DNA of 46,677 nt from an uncultured Peptococcaceae bacterium (GTDB taxonomy: Bacteria; Bacillota; Peptococcia; Peptococcales; Peptococcaceae): NCBI GenBank assembly GCA_947254645.1, contig CAMYDW010000013.1, forward strand, positions 1 through 46,677, given 5' to 3'. This document shows, piece after piece, positions 1 to 6,717 of the stretch. The notes below the pieces were generated by a model. It was not told where the DNA came from, ran no database searches, and worked only from the letters and a program-made list of their open reading frames with translations. The position numbers and the translations under genes are program-made. Within the stretch, counting starts at the first letter, position 1. Every line of letters starts with the position of its first letter.

Positions 1-52
1 ATAATAAATATACCAGGTATAGAAAAAAATTATGAAAAGGAGAGATAGAGCT

Positions 53-1459
53 ATGAGTAAAAAAAATAATGCTTCATCAGCACCACAAGTTGATAATGAT
101 GTTGTTGTTGCATCAAAATTCCAGATTTCTGACTTGTGGAAAGTAGAAGACTGGTGGACCATTTGGATTGGTTTCTTTGTAATTTTATTAGGTATTATTT
201 CTGTTACTACAAATTTATTTCCAGCAGAAGGGGCTTTTACTTATAAAGCCGCAAAGTTTGCAACATGGGGTACACCTGAGCAGCCTACTTTAAGTGGAAT
301 TTTTTCAAGTGCATTTTTACTAAAATGGCTTGCAACACTTGTATTTTTTGAAATTATCTTTAGTGTAGGGATTCACTTTATGGGTCATGATGTGAAAAAA
401 TTTGCAGTGGCCTTCCCTGTACTCTATGTATTGGCATCTATCGTTTATATCATCAGTGGTCAAGCTACACTTAAACAATATTTTGAATATGCAGTATGGG
501 CCCTTGTTATCGGACTTTTAATTAGTAATACTGTTAAAACACCTGAATTTTTGAAACCAGTTTTAAAAACAGAATATTTCATCAAAATTGGTTTGGTAAT
601 CATGGGGGCAGAAGTGCTCTTCAATAACATTGCTAAATTTGGTGGATATGGCTTGGCAATCGCTTGGCTTGTTACTCCAGTTGTTATTATTTTCATGTGG
701 ATTTTTGGTACTAAAATCTTAAAAATGGAAAACCCACGCATGGTAATGGTTATTGGTGTTGCTACTTCAGTTTGCGGGGTATCCGCTGCAATTGCTGCAG
801 CTGCTGCATGTAAAGCACGTAAAGTTGAATTGACCTTTGCTATCGGTCTTTCATTGATCTTCACTGTACTTATGATGATTGGTATGCCATTGTTTATTAA
901 AGCAGTTGGCATGGATCCAATGGTTGGTGGTGCATGGATTGGCGGGACCGTTGACTCTACTGGCGCAGTTGTTTTGGCTGGTGAAGCCCTTGGTGAAATT
1001 GGTGGCCAAGTTGCTGCAATGGTAAAAATGATCCAAAACGTATTGATTGGTTTTATCGCATTTGCAATTGCAATCTTCTTTACCACAAAAGTAGATAGAG
1101 GGGCTGACAGAAGTGTTGGTGCTAGTGAAATTTGGCACCGTTTCCCTAAATTTATTCTTGGCTTCATTGTTGCATCTTTAGTATCCTCCTTCATCTTGTT
1201 ACCAAGTTTGGGCAGTGAATCTACTGTTGCAATCATTGACGCATGCAAATCATTCAAAGGTTGGTGCTTCTGCTTGGCATTCCTGTGCATTGGCTTAGAA
1301 TCCAACTTCAAAGAAATGGCACAACAAATGGAAGGTGGTAAACCAATGACATTGTATGTTGTTGGCCAAACCTTTAACTTAGTATTGACATTGTTTGTTG
1401 CTTGGGTTGCACTTTCAGGCAACTTCTTCCCAGTACCAGACTTGTCTATTTTCCAATAA
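53..1459 (+). CDS. YeiH-family putative sulfate/anion exporter
   Basis: Multi-pass inner-membrane protein of the conserved YeiH family (UPF0324), annotated elsewhere as a putative sulfate exporter; the true substrate is not known. The 468-residue product carries about ten or more hydrophobic segments and family-typical stretches such as TPEFLKPVLKTEYFIKIGL, VCGVSAAIAAAAACKA and GTVDSTGAVVLAGEALG. It is longer than the roughly 350-residue E. coli YeiH, with an extra N-terminal pair of membrane segments. An in-frame ATG lies 21 bases upstream, but the Shine-Dalgarno sequence AAAAGGAGAG sits between the two, so the start at 53 is preferred. A small membrane protein follows 18 bases downstream and is probably co-transcribed. 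The promoter would lie left of the window. Family assignment is firm, substrate is not. Confidence 0.88.
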   Translation: MSKKNNASSAPQVDNDVVVASKFQISDLWKVEDWWTIWIGFFVILLGIISVTTNLFPAEGAFTYKAAKFATWGTPEQPTLSGIFSSAFLLKWLATLVFFEIIFSVGIHFMGHDVKKFAVAFPVLYVLASIVYIISGQATLKQYFEYAVWALVIGLLISNTVKTPEFLKPVLKTEYFIKIGLVIMGAEVLFNNIAKFGGYGLAIAWLVTPVVIIFMWIFGTKILKMENPRMVMVIGVATSVCGVSAAIAAAAACKARKVELTFAIGLSLIFTVLMMIGMPLFIKAVGMDPMVGGAWIGGTVDSTGAVVLAGEALGEIGGQVAAMVKMIQNVLIGFIAFAIAIFFTTKVDRGADRSVGASEIWHRFPKFILGFIVASLVSSFILLPSLGSESTVAIIDACKSFKGWCFCLAFLCIGLESNFKEMAQQMEGGKPMTLYVVGQTFNLVLTLFVAWVALSGNFFPVPDLSIFQ

Positions 1460-1477
1460 TAGAGGAGGTACAAGCGT

Positions 1478-1777
1478 ATGTCGGCATCAGCCAAGAAAAA
1501 GCATCACTCTGTATTAAAAGTTTTAACTGTTTTATCAATTTGTCTTTACCTAGCGGCATTTTTGCTCATCATTTATGATGCCAACATAGGCGGATTTCTA
1601 TTTGGCAAAAATTATGGGCCAGGAGCATATTACTACACCGACGTGCCAGGATGGCAACATGTATTTTTTGAATCTCCATATCTTGGATTTGCACATCCAG
1701 TGATTTGCTTTGGTTTCTTTTTTGGCTGGGCTATCATTATGTACCGCGTACTTATCTGGTTAAACGAAAAATTATAA
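1478..1777 (+). CDS. small two-segment membrane protein, partner of the YeiH-type exporter
   Basis: A 99-residue protein with a basic N-terminus (SAKKKHHS), a hydrophobic segment at about residues 13-33, an aromatic glycine/tyrosine-rich external stretch, and a second hydrophobic segment at about 68-92. No family was recognised. The gene has an excellent ribosome binding site (AGAGGAGGT, 8 bases before ATG) and starts 18 bases after the exporter stop. The strong terminator right behind it ends this two-gene unit. The tight coupling suggests an accessory subunit or regulator of the exporter, which is an inference from position only. Confidence 0.75.
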   Translation: MSASAKKKHHSVLKVLTVLSICLYLAAFLLIIYDANIGGFLFGKNYGPGAYYYTDVPGWQHVFFESPYLGFAHPVICFGFFFGWAIIMYRVLIWLNEKL

Positions 1778-1820
1778 ACAAAAAAATCACTTGGCGTTAG
1801 CGCCAAGTGATTTTTTTGTT
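1778..1820 (+). terminator. intrinsic terminator after the exporter pair
   Basis: A perfect 19-base inverted repeat (1778-1796 and 1801-1819) with loop TTAG. The outer part of the stem is A/T-rich, so a run of seven T lies at the 3' side. It begins directly after the stop codon and could also stop transcription from the other side. Confidence 0.93.
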
Positions 1821-1876
1821 TAAAGCCTTTAGAATAATTTTAAAATAACCAAAATTTTAAACAGGTAAAAAACTGT

Positions 1877-1905
1877 GTCTGATGGCTTTAAATAGCGTGT
1901 TTAGA
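1877..1905 (+). repeat. left copy of the tRNA-Ser terminator sequence (att-like direct repeat)
   Basis: This stretch reads GTCTGA-TG-GCTTTAAATAGCGTGTT-T-AGA. The same sequence, with only a 2-versus-3 base difference and one T/C change, recurs in the same orientation at 3092-3121. The exact core of 17 bases is at 1885-1901 and 3101-3117. The right copy forms the terminator just beyond tRNA-Ser, so the pair encloses about 1.2 kb of decayed phage-like DNA in the way attachment-site repeats would. Confidence 0.5.
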
Positions 1906-2180
1906 TTGAATAAAAAATTTCTTGTGGAAGTGAAAGTATCTAATAGAAATCATTCAAGAGCATATTATTTCTGCTTTGAAAATGATTGTGACTAAAACAG
2001 AAAACATTGATGAGTAATATTGCAGGCTATGATCATGCAAGTGACACGCTTTATATCAATGAAAATTCTTTCGATAGTAGATGGAGCTAAGGAATCTCTC
2101 GAAGGGATATTTTGCGGCTAATAATAATGAAGCAATTGTATGATACAGGTGTTATTGATGTTGAAAAACTACATAAATAA
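1882..2180 (+). pseudogene. degraded phage-like gene fragment
   Basis: No intact ORF, but readable peptide fragments are spread over different frames. ATG at 1882 opens a 37-codon stretch (MALNSVFRLNKKFLVEV...) ending at 1995. A second stretch from 2025 reads GYDHASDTLYINENSFDS before a stop. A shifted frame from 2105 reads GYFAANNNEAIV, and the frame from 2127 ends in DTGVIDVEKLHK and a stop at 2178-2180. Frameshifts and stops joining plausible coding pieces indicate a decayed gene. The fragments remind me of Bacillota phage structural or head-morphogenesis proteins, but that is memory-based and weak. Confidence 0.4.
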
Positions 2181-2183
2181 TAA

Positions 2184-2222
2184 AACTCCTGTTAGCTAAA
2201 TGTTGGCAGGGGAGATTTTTTT
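2184..2222 (+). terminator. probable intrinsic terminator in the remnant region
   Basis: CTCCTGTTAGC pairs imperfectly with GTTGGCAGGGGAG around the loop TAAAT and is followed by seven T. Bulges in the stem make it weaker than other terminators in the window. It would end the decayed gene to its left. Confidence 0.5.
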
Positions 2223-2305
2223 GCACCTTTTTGAAAACGTAAAACTGTTTACATGTGGTTATTCATATAACATTATATAAGTGTAGTAAAGAAGGAGGTG
2301 AAAGA

Positions 2306-2434
2306 GTGGATGATATAAAAATAGTCGTTATCTCAAGCGTTATAATAGCAGCTCTTGGTACGACAAGAGAAGCGTTAGGTTTCATAAGAAACAATCGCAA
2401 AGATAACGACAAGAAACACAAAAGGGGCAATTAA
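2306..2434 (+). CDS. small hydrophobic/basic protein, possible type I toxin-like peptide
   Basis: A 42-codon ORF with GTG start and a near-consensus ribosome binding site (GAAGGAGGTG, 5 bases before the start). The peptide has a short hydrophobic N-terminal half (IVVISSVIIAALG) followed by a strongly basic tail (RNNRKDNDKKHKRGN). This architecture is seen in small membrane-active or holin-like toxin peptides of Bacillota mobile elements. I could not match it to a named family. It lies between phage-like remnants. The strong ribosome binding site is the main argument that it is translated. Confidence 0.45.
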   Translation: MDDIKIVVISSVIIAALGTTREALGFIRNNRKDNDKKHKRGN

Positions 2435-2485
2435 ACCTCAGTCCCTTAGAGGGTGTAGCATGATTATAAAATCCATTCGATATTT

Positions 2486-2566
2486 ATGCTACTAAAGTTA
2501 AGTATTTTAGGCTTGGTAATTGCTATTATTGGTCTTGGTATAGCAATATATAGAAACGTGAGGTAG
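2486..2566 (+). CDS. possible 26-residue hydrophobic micro-ORF
   Basis: ATG opens a 26-residue peptide, almost wholly hydrophobic (LSILGLVIAIIGLGIAIY) with a basic end (RNVR), ending 5 bases before the next gene. No convincing ribosome binding site precedes it and no better in-frame start exists upstream. It may therefore be a remnant of a longer membrane protein. It is reported because a pure transmembrane peptide next to another small hydrophobic ORF is unlikely by chance. Confidence 0.25.
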   Translation: MLLKLSILGLVIAIIGLGIAIYRNVR

Positions 2567-2571
2567 TAGAA

Positions 2572-2763
2572 ATGGAAGAAAAGAAAAAACGTGAAGCAGT
2601 ATATGACCCTGTTGCCCAAAAGAAGTGGAAAGAAAAAAATAAAGATAGAAGAAAATATTTATCGCACAAAGCTAGATACAGAACATTTTTGCGTGATGTA
2701 GCTAAAAAAGAAGATTTAGAAGAAATGCAAAAAATAATTGACGAAAGAAAAAGAGGTATATAA
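2572..2763 (+). CDS. small highly charged protein of mobile-element type
   Basis: A 63-residue, lysine/arginine/glutamate-rich protein without hydrophobic segments. It starts at ATG with GAGGT 8 bases upstream. The arrangement YDPVAQKKWKEKNKDRRKYLSH, then an RTFLRD segment, then a C-terminal LEEMQKIIDERK helix resembles small proteins found in phages and plasmids of Bacillota whose function is not established. Likely all alpha-helical and possibly nucleic-acid binding, but no catalytic motif is visible. It is the only apparently intact protein of normal composition in the remnant patch. Confidence 0.6.
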   Translation: MEEKKKREAVYDPVAQKKWKEKNKDRRKYLSHKARYRTFLRDVAKKEDLEEMQKIIDERKRGI

Positions 2764-2828
2764 CGAATAAGTTGATACCTCTTGCGTTATGCGTGAGGGT
2801 TATTTTGTATTAGTTCAGTTCATTTTAT

Positions 2829-3050
2829 TCACCATAAATAGCACCGTAATATTTTTTTTGAGCCTGGTGTTGGTCCGCCATCAAATGTTCTTGCATATAT
2901 TGAATCTGTCGTAGGAGTAAAACTTCCAAAAGTCCCTATCAAGTCCACTCATCTTGTTTCATTATCCTAAAAAACATCAACTCCAAGTATTTCTGAAAGA
3001 AGCCTTAATGGTACATAAATACTTTATGTTTTGGTCATGACGTGGTCACG
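2829..3050 (-). pseudogene. broken gene with a copper-amine-oxidase N-terminal-like stalk domain
   Basis: Read on the minus strand, one frame gives IYVPLRLLSEILGVDVF-stop-DNETR-stop, then an open stretch TFGSFTPTTDSIYARTFDG to a stop at 2829-2831. The first part is the signature of the Cu_amine_oxidN1 stalk domain (usually YVPLR...EALG..V.WD), and the in-frame TAG falls where the conserved Trp (TGG) belongs. A further stop (TAA) lies upstream at about 3024-3026. No start or signal peptide survives. The gene is therefore a remnant of a secreted or cell-wall protein. Confidence 0.55.
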
Positions 3051-3084
3051 ATTGAATCTAAATACACAGAACTTCTTGAAAATG

Positions 3085-3125
3085 AAAAAACGTCTGAATC
3101 GCTTTAAATAGCGTGTTCAGACGTT
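3085..3125 (-). terminator. terminator of the tadA/tRNA-Ser unit
   Basis: On the minus strand AACGTCTGAA (from 3125) pairs with TTCAGACGTT (to 3089), with a second nested CGCT/AGCG helix, followed by six T. It lies about 27 bases past the tRNA 3' end and in the right orientation to end that transcript. Confidence 0.88.
3092..3121 (+). repeat. right copy of the att-like direct repeat
   Basis: Partner of the copy at 1877-1905, in the same orientation, sharing an exact 17-base core. This copy is part of the terminator downstream of tRNA-Ser. It would therefore be the original chromosomal sequence, with the left copy made by an insertion. See the left copy for the differences. Confidence 0.5.
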
Positions 3126-3151
3126 CATGGAAATGAGTAAAAGTACTCGTA

Positions 3152-3237
3152 CGGAAGTGGTGGGATTCGAACCCACGTGCCCTTGCGGACAACTCGATTT
3201 CGAGTCGAGCTCGTTATGACCTCTTCGATACACTTCC
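3152..3237 (-). tRNA. tRNA-Ser (anticodon CGA)
   Basis: Minus-strand cloverleaf with 7-bp acceptor GGAAGTG/CACTTCC, anticodon stem CTCGA/TCGAG around loop CTCGAAA (anticodon CGA, reads UCG), a long variable arm with GTCCGCAAGGGC as expected for serine, T-arm GTGGGTTCGAATCCCAC and G as discriminator. CCA is not encoded. It starts 6 bases after the tadA stop codon, so both probably come from one transcript. Its 3' end faces the phage-like remnant patch. Confidence 0.95.
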
Positions 3238-3243
3238 AAAATT

Positions 3244-3687
3244 TTATCGTAATTTTTTGAAAAAATCACGCGTAAGGGCAACACACGCTTCTTGTGCAAT
3301 AGGCCCTCTGATGCGAATGTTCTGAGGAAAACCAGGAAACTGTACTAAATTCATTTGGCTACCACAGACCCCATATAATGGCTCGTGGGCACCATAAACT
3401 ATAGTATGAATATGTGACATCAACATTGCACCTGCACACATTGGACATGGCTCGTGTGTGACATAGAGTACAGCGTTATCCAATCGCCAATTACCACTGG
3501 TTGTACCAGCATCTCGTAAAGCATTTATTTCGGCATGTCCAGTGGGATCGTTGTCTCTTTCGCGAGTATTGTAGCCTCGTCCGATGATTTTGTTGTCACG
3601 AACAATGATAGCGCCGATAGGAACATCGTTGTATTTCAATGCTTTTTTTGCTTCATCAATTGCGATTTCCATCCACTTGTTATCCAT
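3244..3687 (-). CDS. tadA: tRNA-specific adenosine deaminase TadA
   Basis: Zinc-dependent deaminase that converts A34 to inosine in the tRNA-Arg(ACG) anticodon, allowing decoding of CGU, CGC and CGA. The 147-residue cytidine-deaminase-fold protein shows the zinc/catalytic HAE (in DPTGHAEINAL) and PCPMCAGAM motifs plus the N-terminal WMEIAIDEAKKA helix and VPIGAIIV strand of TadA. Length is typical. The ribosome binding site AGGTG lies 6 bases before ATG, and a near-consensus promoter is found at 3711-3739. The gene is followed within 6 bases by tRNA-Ser, an association seen in other Bacillota. Confidence 0.95.
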   Translation of the reverse strand: MDNKWMEIAIDEAKKALKYNDVPIGAIIVRDNKIIGRGYNTRERDNDPTGHAEINALRDAGTTSGNWRLDNAVLYVTHEPCPMCAGAMLMSHIHTIVYGAHEPLYGVCGSQMNLVQFPGFPQNIRIRGPIAQEACVALTRDFFKKLR

Positions 3688-3710
3688 TTTTTCACCTCAG
3701 ATACAATCAT

Positions 3711-3739
3711 ATATTAACGAAAGGTTTATGTGATGTCAA
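3711..3739 (-). promoter_or_regulatory. promoter of tadA/tRNA-Ser
   Basis: On the minus strand, TTGACA (3739-3734), a 17-base spacer and TAATAT (3716-3711). This matches the housekeeping sigma consensus closely and lies about 24 bases upstream of the tadA start. It is divergent from the promoter at 3764-3791. Confidence 0.8.
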
Positions 3740-3763
3740 TCTTTATAAAATATATGTTAATAA

Positions 3764-3791
3764 TTGAATATTATTCGCGAGAGAGTATAAT
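3764..3791 (+). promoter_or_regulatory. promoter of the CBS-domain gene
   Basis: TTGAAT (3764-3769), a 16-base spacer and a perfect TATAAT (3786-3791), placed about 30 bases before the TTG start of the CBS-domain gene. It stands back-to-back with the tadA promoter. Confidence 0.75.
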
Positions 3792-3820
3792 AATGATTAA
3801 AAGGATGGAGGTAGATTGTT

Positions 3821-4306
3821 TTGGGGCTTAAGGTTTTTGACTTCATGGAGAAAAATGTGTATTCATTAAAGTCTGATCACACTGTGAGAGAAGCTTTATA
3901 TTTTATGCTTGAGAAAAATGTGAGTGGTCTTCCGATTACTGATGATAGTAACAAATTGATTGGATTCGTGACTGATGATGATTTCATGAAATATCTCTTT
4001 AATCTAGGTAATAAAAGAAATTTTCTGTTTGCTTCAACTTTATCCGAAATGAGTGAAAAAAATCTTGAGGAAATCGTTAAGTTAAAGGATGTGCTAGGAG
4101 ATGAACTTGTTATTCATTTAGCAAAGAAGAATCCGATTTATGTATTTGAGATGGAGGATTATGATGAAGCCTGTCGTTTATTACAAAATAAGAAGATAAG
4201 AAAATTACCGGTCATCAATCAAGAAGGTAAATTGGTCGGTGTAGTAAGTCGTTCCATTATTTTAAAATATTTGATTAAATATGCTCAAAAAACGGAATTA
4301 TTTTAA
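3821..4306 (+). CDS. CBS-pair domain protein
   Basis: A cytoplasmic protein of 161 residues made only of two CBS motifs, residues about 6-53 (FMEKNVYSLKSDHTVREAL ... NKLIGFVTDDDF) and about 105-155 (NPIYVFEMEDYDEACRLL ... GKLVGVVSRSII), joined by a helical linker. CBS pairs bind adenine nucleotides or related ligands and act as energy or metabolite sensors, but the partner here is not visible. Translation starts at TTG, supported by GGAGG 8-10 bases upstream; the next ATG is 24 bases further in. It is a paralogue of the CBS protein at 32648. tRNA-Val follows on its own promoter. Confidence 0.85.
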   Translation: MGLKVFDFMEKNVYSLKSDHTVREALYFMLEKNVSGLPITDDSNKLIGFVTDDDFMKYLFNLGNKRNFLFASTLSEMSEKNLEEIVKLKDVLGDELVIHLAKKNPIYVFEMEDYDEACRLLQNKKIRKLPVINQEGKLVGVVSRSIILKYLIKYAQKTELF

Positions 4307-4312
4307 GGTGAC

Positions 4313-4340
4313 TTGAAAATGTGGATATTTATGATATAAT
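4313..4340 (+). promoter_or_regulatory. promoter of tRNA-Val
   Basis: TTGAAA (4313-4318), a 16-base spacer and TATAAT (4335-4340), 14 bases before the mature tRNA 5' end. Confidence 0.8.
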
Positions 4341-4353
4341 TAATATTCGTTAG

Positions 4354-4427
4354 GGGCGGTTAGCTCAGTTGGTTAGAGTATCTGCTTGACATGCAGGGGG
4401 TCGCTGGTTCGAGTCCAGTATCGCCCA
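4354..4427 (+). tRNA. tRNA-Val (anticodon GAC)
   Basis: Acceptor GGGCGGT/ATCGCCC (with one G-U pair), D-arm GCTCAGTTGGTTAGAGT, anticodon loop TTGACAT with GAC at 4388-4390, T-arm CTGGTTCGAGTCCAG and discriminator A. No encoded CCA. It is a single-gene transcription unit between its own promoter and terminator. Confidence 0.96.
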
Positions 4428-4430
4428 GTT

Positions 4431-4468
4431 AAAGAACGCATTCTGTGAATGCGTTCTTTCTGTTTTTC
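4431..4468 (+). terminator. terminator of tRNA-Val
   Basis: A perfect 13-base inverted repeat, AAAGAACGCATTC and GAATGCGTTCTTT, with loop TGT, followed by CTGTTTTT. Confidence 0.9.
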
Positions 4469-4526
4469 TAACAAAAAATAAGGGTATATGTGAAAAATAA
4501 GAAATTTTAGAGGTGGCGATATAGTA

Positions 4527-5444
4527 ATGCTCGGATTTAAACAGTTAGAGCTTTCTGATAAGGAAATTTTAAAAAAATTTTTTGAGGTGAATCAAAATCA
4601 AAATTCGGAGTGTACATTCACGAATTTATTTATGTGGCGTCGTTGTTACGCTGTTCGTTGGGCAGTAACTAATAATCACTTGATAATAGAACCAAATGCT
4701 TTTGAATCTAGTTGGATACTGCCTCCGTATGGCTTAGAAAATGATGATGCTCTATTTAAATCGGCAATTGAATATGCGGCTCGTGACTATCAATCTCGAG
4801 GTAAAAAACTTCAAATCCGAGCTATCACTGAAAATGAGAAGGAGCGTTTAGAGAGACTTTTCCCAAATCAGTTTGAATATGAAGAGGAAGTTGATATCGA
4901 AGATTATATTTACGATGCTGAAAAGCTAAGAACTTTAGCAGGGCGTAAATTAAGTAAAAAAAGAAATCACATAAATGCTTTTAAATCTGAATATCCAGAC
5001 TATGAAGTGGTTCCGTTGACAGACGATAATGTAGATGATGCGTGGGATTTTATAGAGCATTGGTGTGGGCAAAGAAATTGCAAAGAAAATGTTGATGATA
5101 GTTTACTCTGTGAACGAGAAGCAATTTGTGATGCTTTATACAATAGAAAAGAGCTAGGCTATGAAGGTATTATGATCCGTGTAGATGGCCAAATTGTAGC
5201 ATTAACCTTTGGTGAAATGGTCAATCATGATACGGTTGTGATACATGTTGAAAAGGCCTTCCCAGAATACAGAGGATTATATCCAGTGGTTAACCAAGAT
5301 AATCTCAATACTTTTTGGAAGGATGCTAAATATGTTAATCGAGAAGAGGATATGGGATTAGAGGGGTTAAGACGCGCTAAACAATCTTATTATCCAGAGT
5401 ATCTTTTAAAAAAATATAAAGGTGTGTTAAAGAGTGATATCTGA
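4527..5444 (+). CDS. DUF2156-type acyltransferase-fold protein
   Basis: A 305-residue protein resembling the DUF2156/LPG-synthase C-terminal domain, a GNAT-like fold related to the aminoacyl-transferase part of lysyl-phosphatidylglycerol synthases. It has no membrane segments, so it is a soluble stand-alone version. Recognisable stretches are CTFTNLFMWRR near the N-terminus, the basic KLSKKRNHINAFK helix near the middle, and LTFGEMVNHDTVVIHVEKAFPEYRG near the C-terminus. Substrate unknown. The start ATG has AGGTGG about 11 bases upstream. The stop overlaps the next GNAT gene by 11 bases, so the two are translationally coupled. Confidence 0.82.
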   Translation: MLGFKQLELSDKEILKKFFEVNQNQNSECTFTNLFMWRRCYAVRWAVTNNHLIIEPNAFESSWILPPYGLENDDALFKSAIEYAARDYQSRGKKLQIRAITENEKERLERLFPNQFEYEEEVDIEDYIYDAEKLRTLAGRKLSKKRNHINAFKSEYPDYEVVPLTDDNVDDAWDFIEHWCGQRNCKENVDDSLLCEREAICDALYNRKELGYEGIMIRVDGQIVALTFGEMVNHDTVVIHVEKAFPEYRGLYPVVNQDNLNTFWKDAKYVNREEDMGLEGLRRAKQSYYPEYLLKKYKGVLKSDI

Positions 5445-6603
5445 AAAAAAAGCACAAATATATGGCGCTCTTGATGAAGATTTTGAGTATCTAAAAAAAC
5501 TTTGGAAATATTGTTTTACAGATAGTGATGCTTTTCGGGAATGGTATTTTGAAGAATACTATGATATGAATGAATGTCTTGTCATAAAAAAAGAGGGCAA
5601 TGCTGTCGCAAGCCTTCAAATAATCGATACAAAAATACAAATGGGAAATGCTATTCTCCAAGCTGGATATATTGTTGGTGTGAATTGTTTGCCAGAATAT
5701 CGTGGACAAGGCTACACAGATCAACTTATGCAAAATGCGCTATTTACTTATGCAAAAGAAAAAAATCTTGATTTTATGATGCTTATGCCATTTGAAGCTG
5801 ATTTCTATCTTCGATATGGTTTTTGTTTTGGAACTTATCACTATAATATGACGCTTTCGATTGAAGAATTCTATGATAAAAAAGCATATAAGGATACAAA
5901 ACCTTTTTTGTGGAAAGATGCAATAACTGATAACTCTCCACTATGGAATGACGATATCCCCAATTTGTATGAACAATGGTGCCAAAAGTTTGATGGCTAT
6001 GTTGTTCGCACTAGACGGCATTGGAATGCTTTTAAAAATGATTTATATATTGAAAATGGCTATATGAAGGTTCTTTATAATAATAGGGATGAAGCCGTTG
6101 GGTATATCGCGTATCTGCTGCAAGAAGAAAAAATATACATCAAAGAGATGGTTTACCTTACAGACGAAGTCAGAGAAATTTTTTATTATTTTATTGCTTC
6201 GCATCGTTCTCAAGTTAAATTAGTGGAGTGGTCTGCTTCAGAGGGTGAGCGTATTGTTTATGATAGAAAAAAAGATAAGCATTCAGTGGCTTTTTATCCA
6301 TTTATGATGTACCTTGTTTTAAAGCCAACAATTATAAGTGCCTTTGCGAGTCATCAACCTAGTGTTGATATTAGATTTTCAGTGAAGAATAAAGGGACTT
6401 ATATATGGAAAAAGAATAGTGATAGGATTATACATTTATCAGATCAAGTGAATGAAAGTGATTTCGTTTGGGAAAATGAGAGCTTAACAAAGTTAATTTT
6501 TAATGGTTCCTTTTCTGAAACAGCAAATGGAAATGCAAGTACTGAGCCATTAAGGCAATTATTTTCGAAAAAGATACAAATTTTCAACAATGAGTATTTC
6601 TAA
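5434..6603 (+). CDS. Eis-like GNAT N-acetyltransferase
   Basis: A 389-residue protein with an N-terminal GNAT domain: acetyl-CoA-binding region GVNCLPEYRGQGYTDQLMQ at about residues 80-98, then the family-typical FEADFYLRYGF. A second acyltransferase-like half and a C-terminal SCP2-like segment follow, the layout of Eis-type acetyltransferases. Those enzymes acetylate amines on peptides or drugs; the substrate here is unknown. GTG start inside the end of the preceding gene (11-base overlap). The pairing of two acyltransferase folds suggests that they act in one pathway. Confidence 0.82.
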   Translation: MISEKKAQIYGALDEDFEYLKKLWKYCFTDSDAFREWYFEEYYDMNECLVIKKEGNAVASLQIIDTKIQMGNAILQAGYIVGVNCLPEYRGQGYTDQLMQNALFTYAKEKNLDFMMLMPFEADFYLRYGFCFGTYHYNMTLSIEEFYDKKAYKDTKPFLWKDAITDNSPLWNDDIPNLYEQWCQKFDGYVVRTRRHWNAFKNDLYIENGYMKVLYNNRDEAVGYIAYLLQEEKIYIKEMVYLTDEVREIFYYFIASHRSQVKLVEWSASEGERIVYDRKKDKHSVAFYPFMMYLVLKPTIISAFASHQPSVDIRFSVKNKGTYIWKKNSDRIIHLSDQVNESDFVWENESLTKLIFNGSFSETANGNASTEPLRQLFSKKIQIFNNEYF

Positions 6604-6717
6604 AAGCACATCTTATATTGCAATTTAGGCCAAAATTATGTATCCTTGAGGGTAGATATGATTGCTTTTTATATTATTTTGAAAGCAATTATGGCATTTC
6701 ATAATAGGAGGCCAATA

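Noticed and set aside
460..1494. Long open frame of 344 codons on the minus strand opposite the YeiH gene
   Set aside because: It mirrors a well-supported membrane protein gene with a good ribosome binding site. Its translation has no recognisable motif, and such antisense frames are common in genes with this codon use.
2775..2815. Hairpin near GATACCTCTTGCGTTATGCGTGAGGGT
   Set aside because: Only four or five pairs form cleanly and no proper T run follows, so it was not called a terminator.
6684..6708. Promoter-like TTGAAA-17-TAATAG before fakA
   Set aside because: Transcription would begin at or past the ribosome binding site, leaving the mRNA without a usable leader.
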